Assembly (NCBI GenBank): GCA_023151145.1
Contig: JAKLJM010000101.1
Coordinates: 1 to 7,512 of the forward strand
Direction of reading: 5' to 3'
Source: Bacteriovoracaceae bacterium
GTDB taxonomy: Bacteria; Bdellovibrionota; Bacteriovoracia; Bacteriovoracales; Bacteriovoracaceae
DNA length: 7,512 nucleotides
The translations under genes and the position numbers were made by a program. Of this stretch, positions 5,664 to 7,512 are shown piece after piece. Positions within the stretch are counted from its first letter, which is position 1, and every line of letters starts with the position of its first letter. Below the pieces are notes generated by a model that searched no databases, was not told the DNA's origin, and saw nothing but the letters and a program-made list of their open reading frames with translations.

Positions 5664-7512
5664 TTAGTCGATGTGATATGGATCCACATCTATTTTTTGA
5701 CTAATAAAGTAGGGTAATTTTATTGAATCTTGATAGGTGCTGATAAAATTATGAAGCTGGTTGATATCATCAGAGCGCAACATTATAGACCAGTTATATT
5801 TGTTCACGCGTTTTTCCACGTGACTTGGTCTCGGCCCTAAAATTTCTACGCTCTTAAAATGTTGTCTAGCTAATTGTCTCATCCAATCTGCTGTCTTTAA
5901 GCATTCATCAATAAGTTTATCTTGGTGTTTTGAATTATAAGAGATGAGAGCAATTCTTTTATAAGGACTGCATTGGCACATCTTGCGAATTTTTGTTTCT
6001 TCGACATAAAAATCTTCAAAGCTATGATTCTGAACATGGGAAAAAACGGAATTTGCTGGAGTGAGAGTTTGGATGAGTACTTCTGCATGTCCTCCAAATC
6101 TTCCGGAGCGCCCACTCACCTGTACTAATGTTTGATAGGTTCTTTCATTTGATCTAAAGTCCGGGAAATTTAATTGCGAATCAATTCCCAAAATAACCAC
6201 TAAATTAACTTTTTTAAAGTTGTGACCTTTTGAGAGCATTTGTGTACCCACGAGCACATCTATTTCTCCAGCATGAAACTGTTGCAAAACTTCTTCTAAC
6301 TGTTTCATCGTGGTAATTTCGTCACGATCAAAACGACCAATCTTTTTATCTGGAAAAACACTTTGTAAAATCTCTTGAACTCTTTCTGTTCCAAATCCCA
6401 CCGGAGAGAGATTAAGATTCATACATTCAGGACACATTTCAGGCACGGGAATATGGTATTCGCAGTAACTGCAATCTAATATCTTTTTTCTTTTAAAATA
6501 CTTTAACTGTGTCGTGCAGTTTGGACAAATAAACTGGTGACCACAACTTGAACATTGTAAAAAACTAGAGAAACCTAAACGATTAATAAAAACTAAGACT
6601 TGTTCATTTTTTTGAAAAGCAGTTTTTATTTTTTTTATGGCTTCTGGATGAAATGGCCAAGTGAGCTTGATGGCTTGTTTTTCTTGTGGAGGTAGATCTT
6701 TTTGGCGCATATCAATGAGCATAACTTTAGGTAAGCTATCTACTAAAGCGCGTTTTCTTAATGGATAATAAAAATGTTTGGGCTTATTGGTTTTAAAAGA
6801 CTCATACGTTTCTAGTGAAGGTGTCGCCGAACCTAAAACTACTGGGATATTTTCAATCGCTGCTTTTTTTATCGCCAAGTCACGTGCATTATAAGGACAA
6901 CGATCTTCCTGTTTAAATGAATTATCATGTTCTTCATCAACAATGAGTAATCCTAGGTCTTGAATTGGTAAAAAAATACTACTGCGCACACCAATAATAA
7001 GCTTTGGTGAATGGTCGGTTTTTAATAATTTCCATAACCCATACTTATCACTAGCTGTAACACCTGAGTGATACGAATAAATCTTGCAACTAATATGGCT
7101 TTTAAAAAACTCGATGAATTGTGGGGTTAAGTTAATTTCTGGGATGAGAAAGAGAACTGACTTACCCTTTTTCAAAACTTCTTCAATTAATTTCAAATAA
7201 ACTACACTTTTCCCAGACCCCGTTACTCCATGAAAAAGGGTTTTTGAAAATCCGGTCTCTAACATTTTTTGAGTACTCACAAAGGCAGCAAGCTGTTCTT
7301 CGGTTAATTCAAAATGTTCTGATTTACCTTCGCCTGTATCTAAATTTAAATCTCTTGGACGTTTCATTGGCTTTGGTAAACTTTCGAAAATGACTTGCCC
7401 TAAGGGATAATGATAGTACTGAGAAATCCATTGATAAAAACTTAATTCCTTACTGTCTAAATTAAGATGAGGATCTACAAAAGAATCTATTTCTTTTAGT
7501 TTAGATTCATCT
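5664..7512 (-). CDS. priA: Primosomal protein N' / replication restart helicase PriA (5'-partial, N terminus beyond the window)
   Basis: DEAH-type 3'-5' helicase that recognises stalled forks and loads the primosome. The frame stays open to the right edge, so the ATG at 7365-7367 is internal. The 48 residues before it are the end of the 3'-DNA-binding domain (QYYHYPLGQVIFESLP, compare YYHHPIGDVLFHALP in E. coli). By alignment from memory about 55 residues are missing. Counting from the internal Met, Walker A is GVTGSGKS (47-54; 7206-7229) and the DEEH box is 144-147 (6927-6938). Four CxxC pairs bind two zinc ions (Cys272/275, 281/284, 299/302, 312/315; 6423-6554). Motif V is VGTQMLSKGHNF (373-384) and motif VI is QVSGRSGR (416-423). 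The C-terminal domain ends with KIDVDP, as in the family. Only about 22 residues join the DNA-binding domain to the helicase, so the winged-helix domain seems to be missing. The coiled-coil gene lies downstream. Confidence 0.97.
   Translation of the reverse strand, partial: DESKLKEIDSFVDPHLNLDSKELSFYQWISQYYHYPLGQVIFESLPKPMKRPRDLNLDTGEGKSEHFELTEEQLAAFVSTQKMLETGFSKTLFHGVTGSGKSVVYLKLIEEVLKKGKSVLFLIPEINLTPQFIEFFKSHISCKIYSYHSGVTASDKYGLWKLLKTDHSPKLIIGVRSSIFLPIQDLGLLIVDEEHDNSFKQEDRCPYNARDLAIKKAAIENIPVVLGSATPSLETYESFKTNKPKHFYYPLRKRALVDSLPKVMLIDMRQKDLPPQEKQAIKLTWPFHPEAIKKIKTAFQKNEQVLVFINRLGFSSFLQCSSCGHQFICPNCTTQLKYFKRKKILDCSYCEYHIPVPEMCPECMNLNLSPVGFGTERVQEILQSVFPDKKIGRFDRDEITTMKQLEEVLQQFHAGEIDVLVGTQMLSKGHNFKKVNLVVILGIDSQLNFPDFRSNERTYQTLVQVSGRSGRFGGHAEVLIQTLTPANSVFSHVQNHSFEDFYVEETKIRKMCQCSPYKRIALISYNSKHQDKLIDECLKTADWMRQLARQHFKSVEILGPRPSHVEKRVNKYNWSIMLRSDDINQLHNFISTYQDSIKLPYFISQKIDVDPYHID

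Noticed and set aside
7365..7367. ATG taken as the start of PriA
   Set aside because: No Shine-Dalgarno precedes it, the frame continues open to the window edge, and the upstream residues match the end of the PriA 3'-DNA-binding domain.

Overview
This is an AT-rich bacterial chromosomal window with four large, tightly packed genes. No mobile element, CRISPR array, RNA gene or phage remnant was seen. The envelope is Gram-negative: there is a C-terminal-Phe outer-membrane barrel protein, a PBP1b-like class A penicillin-binding protein, and a large Sec-exported protein. Low GC, long secreted proteins of unknown function and this style of porin suggest Bdellovibrionota (Bacteriovorax/Halobacteriovorax-like). 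That placement is an inference from general appearance, not a database match.

Layout, left to right. (1) Minus strand, 16-1968: a complete bifunctional peptidoglycan synthase (GT51 plus transpeptidase) with every catalytic motif visible. (2) A 117-bp divergent intergenic region with a good sigma-70-type promoter and strong Shine-Dalgarno for the rightward gene. (3) Plus strand, 2086-3552: an outer-membrane beta-barrel protein with a signal peptide and a GTG start. (4) A 59-bp convergent intergenic region with a symmetric A-tract/stem/T-tract hairpin that can terminate transcription from both sides. (5) Minus strand, 3612-5573: a 653-residue exported coiled-coil protein of unknown function with a charge-free Gly/Met/Gln tail. 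(6) Minus strand, from 5664 to the right edge: the primosomal helicase PriA, complete at its C terminus and cut at its N terminus by the window edge.

Three of the four proteins act in or beyond the inner membrane: wall synthesis, the outer membrane and the periplasm or surface. PriA restarts replication forks and has no evident functional link to them. The coiled-coil gene follows priA on the same strand with a gap of about 90 bases and no obvious terminator, so read-through from priA is possible. The points most worth a second look are the exported coiled-coil protein with its uncharged tail and an apparent loss of the winged-helix domain from PriA. I found no convincing new multi-gene system.
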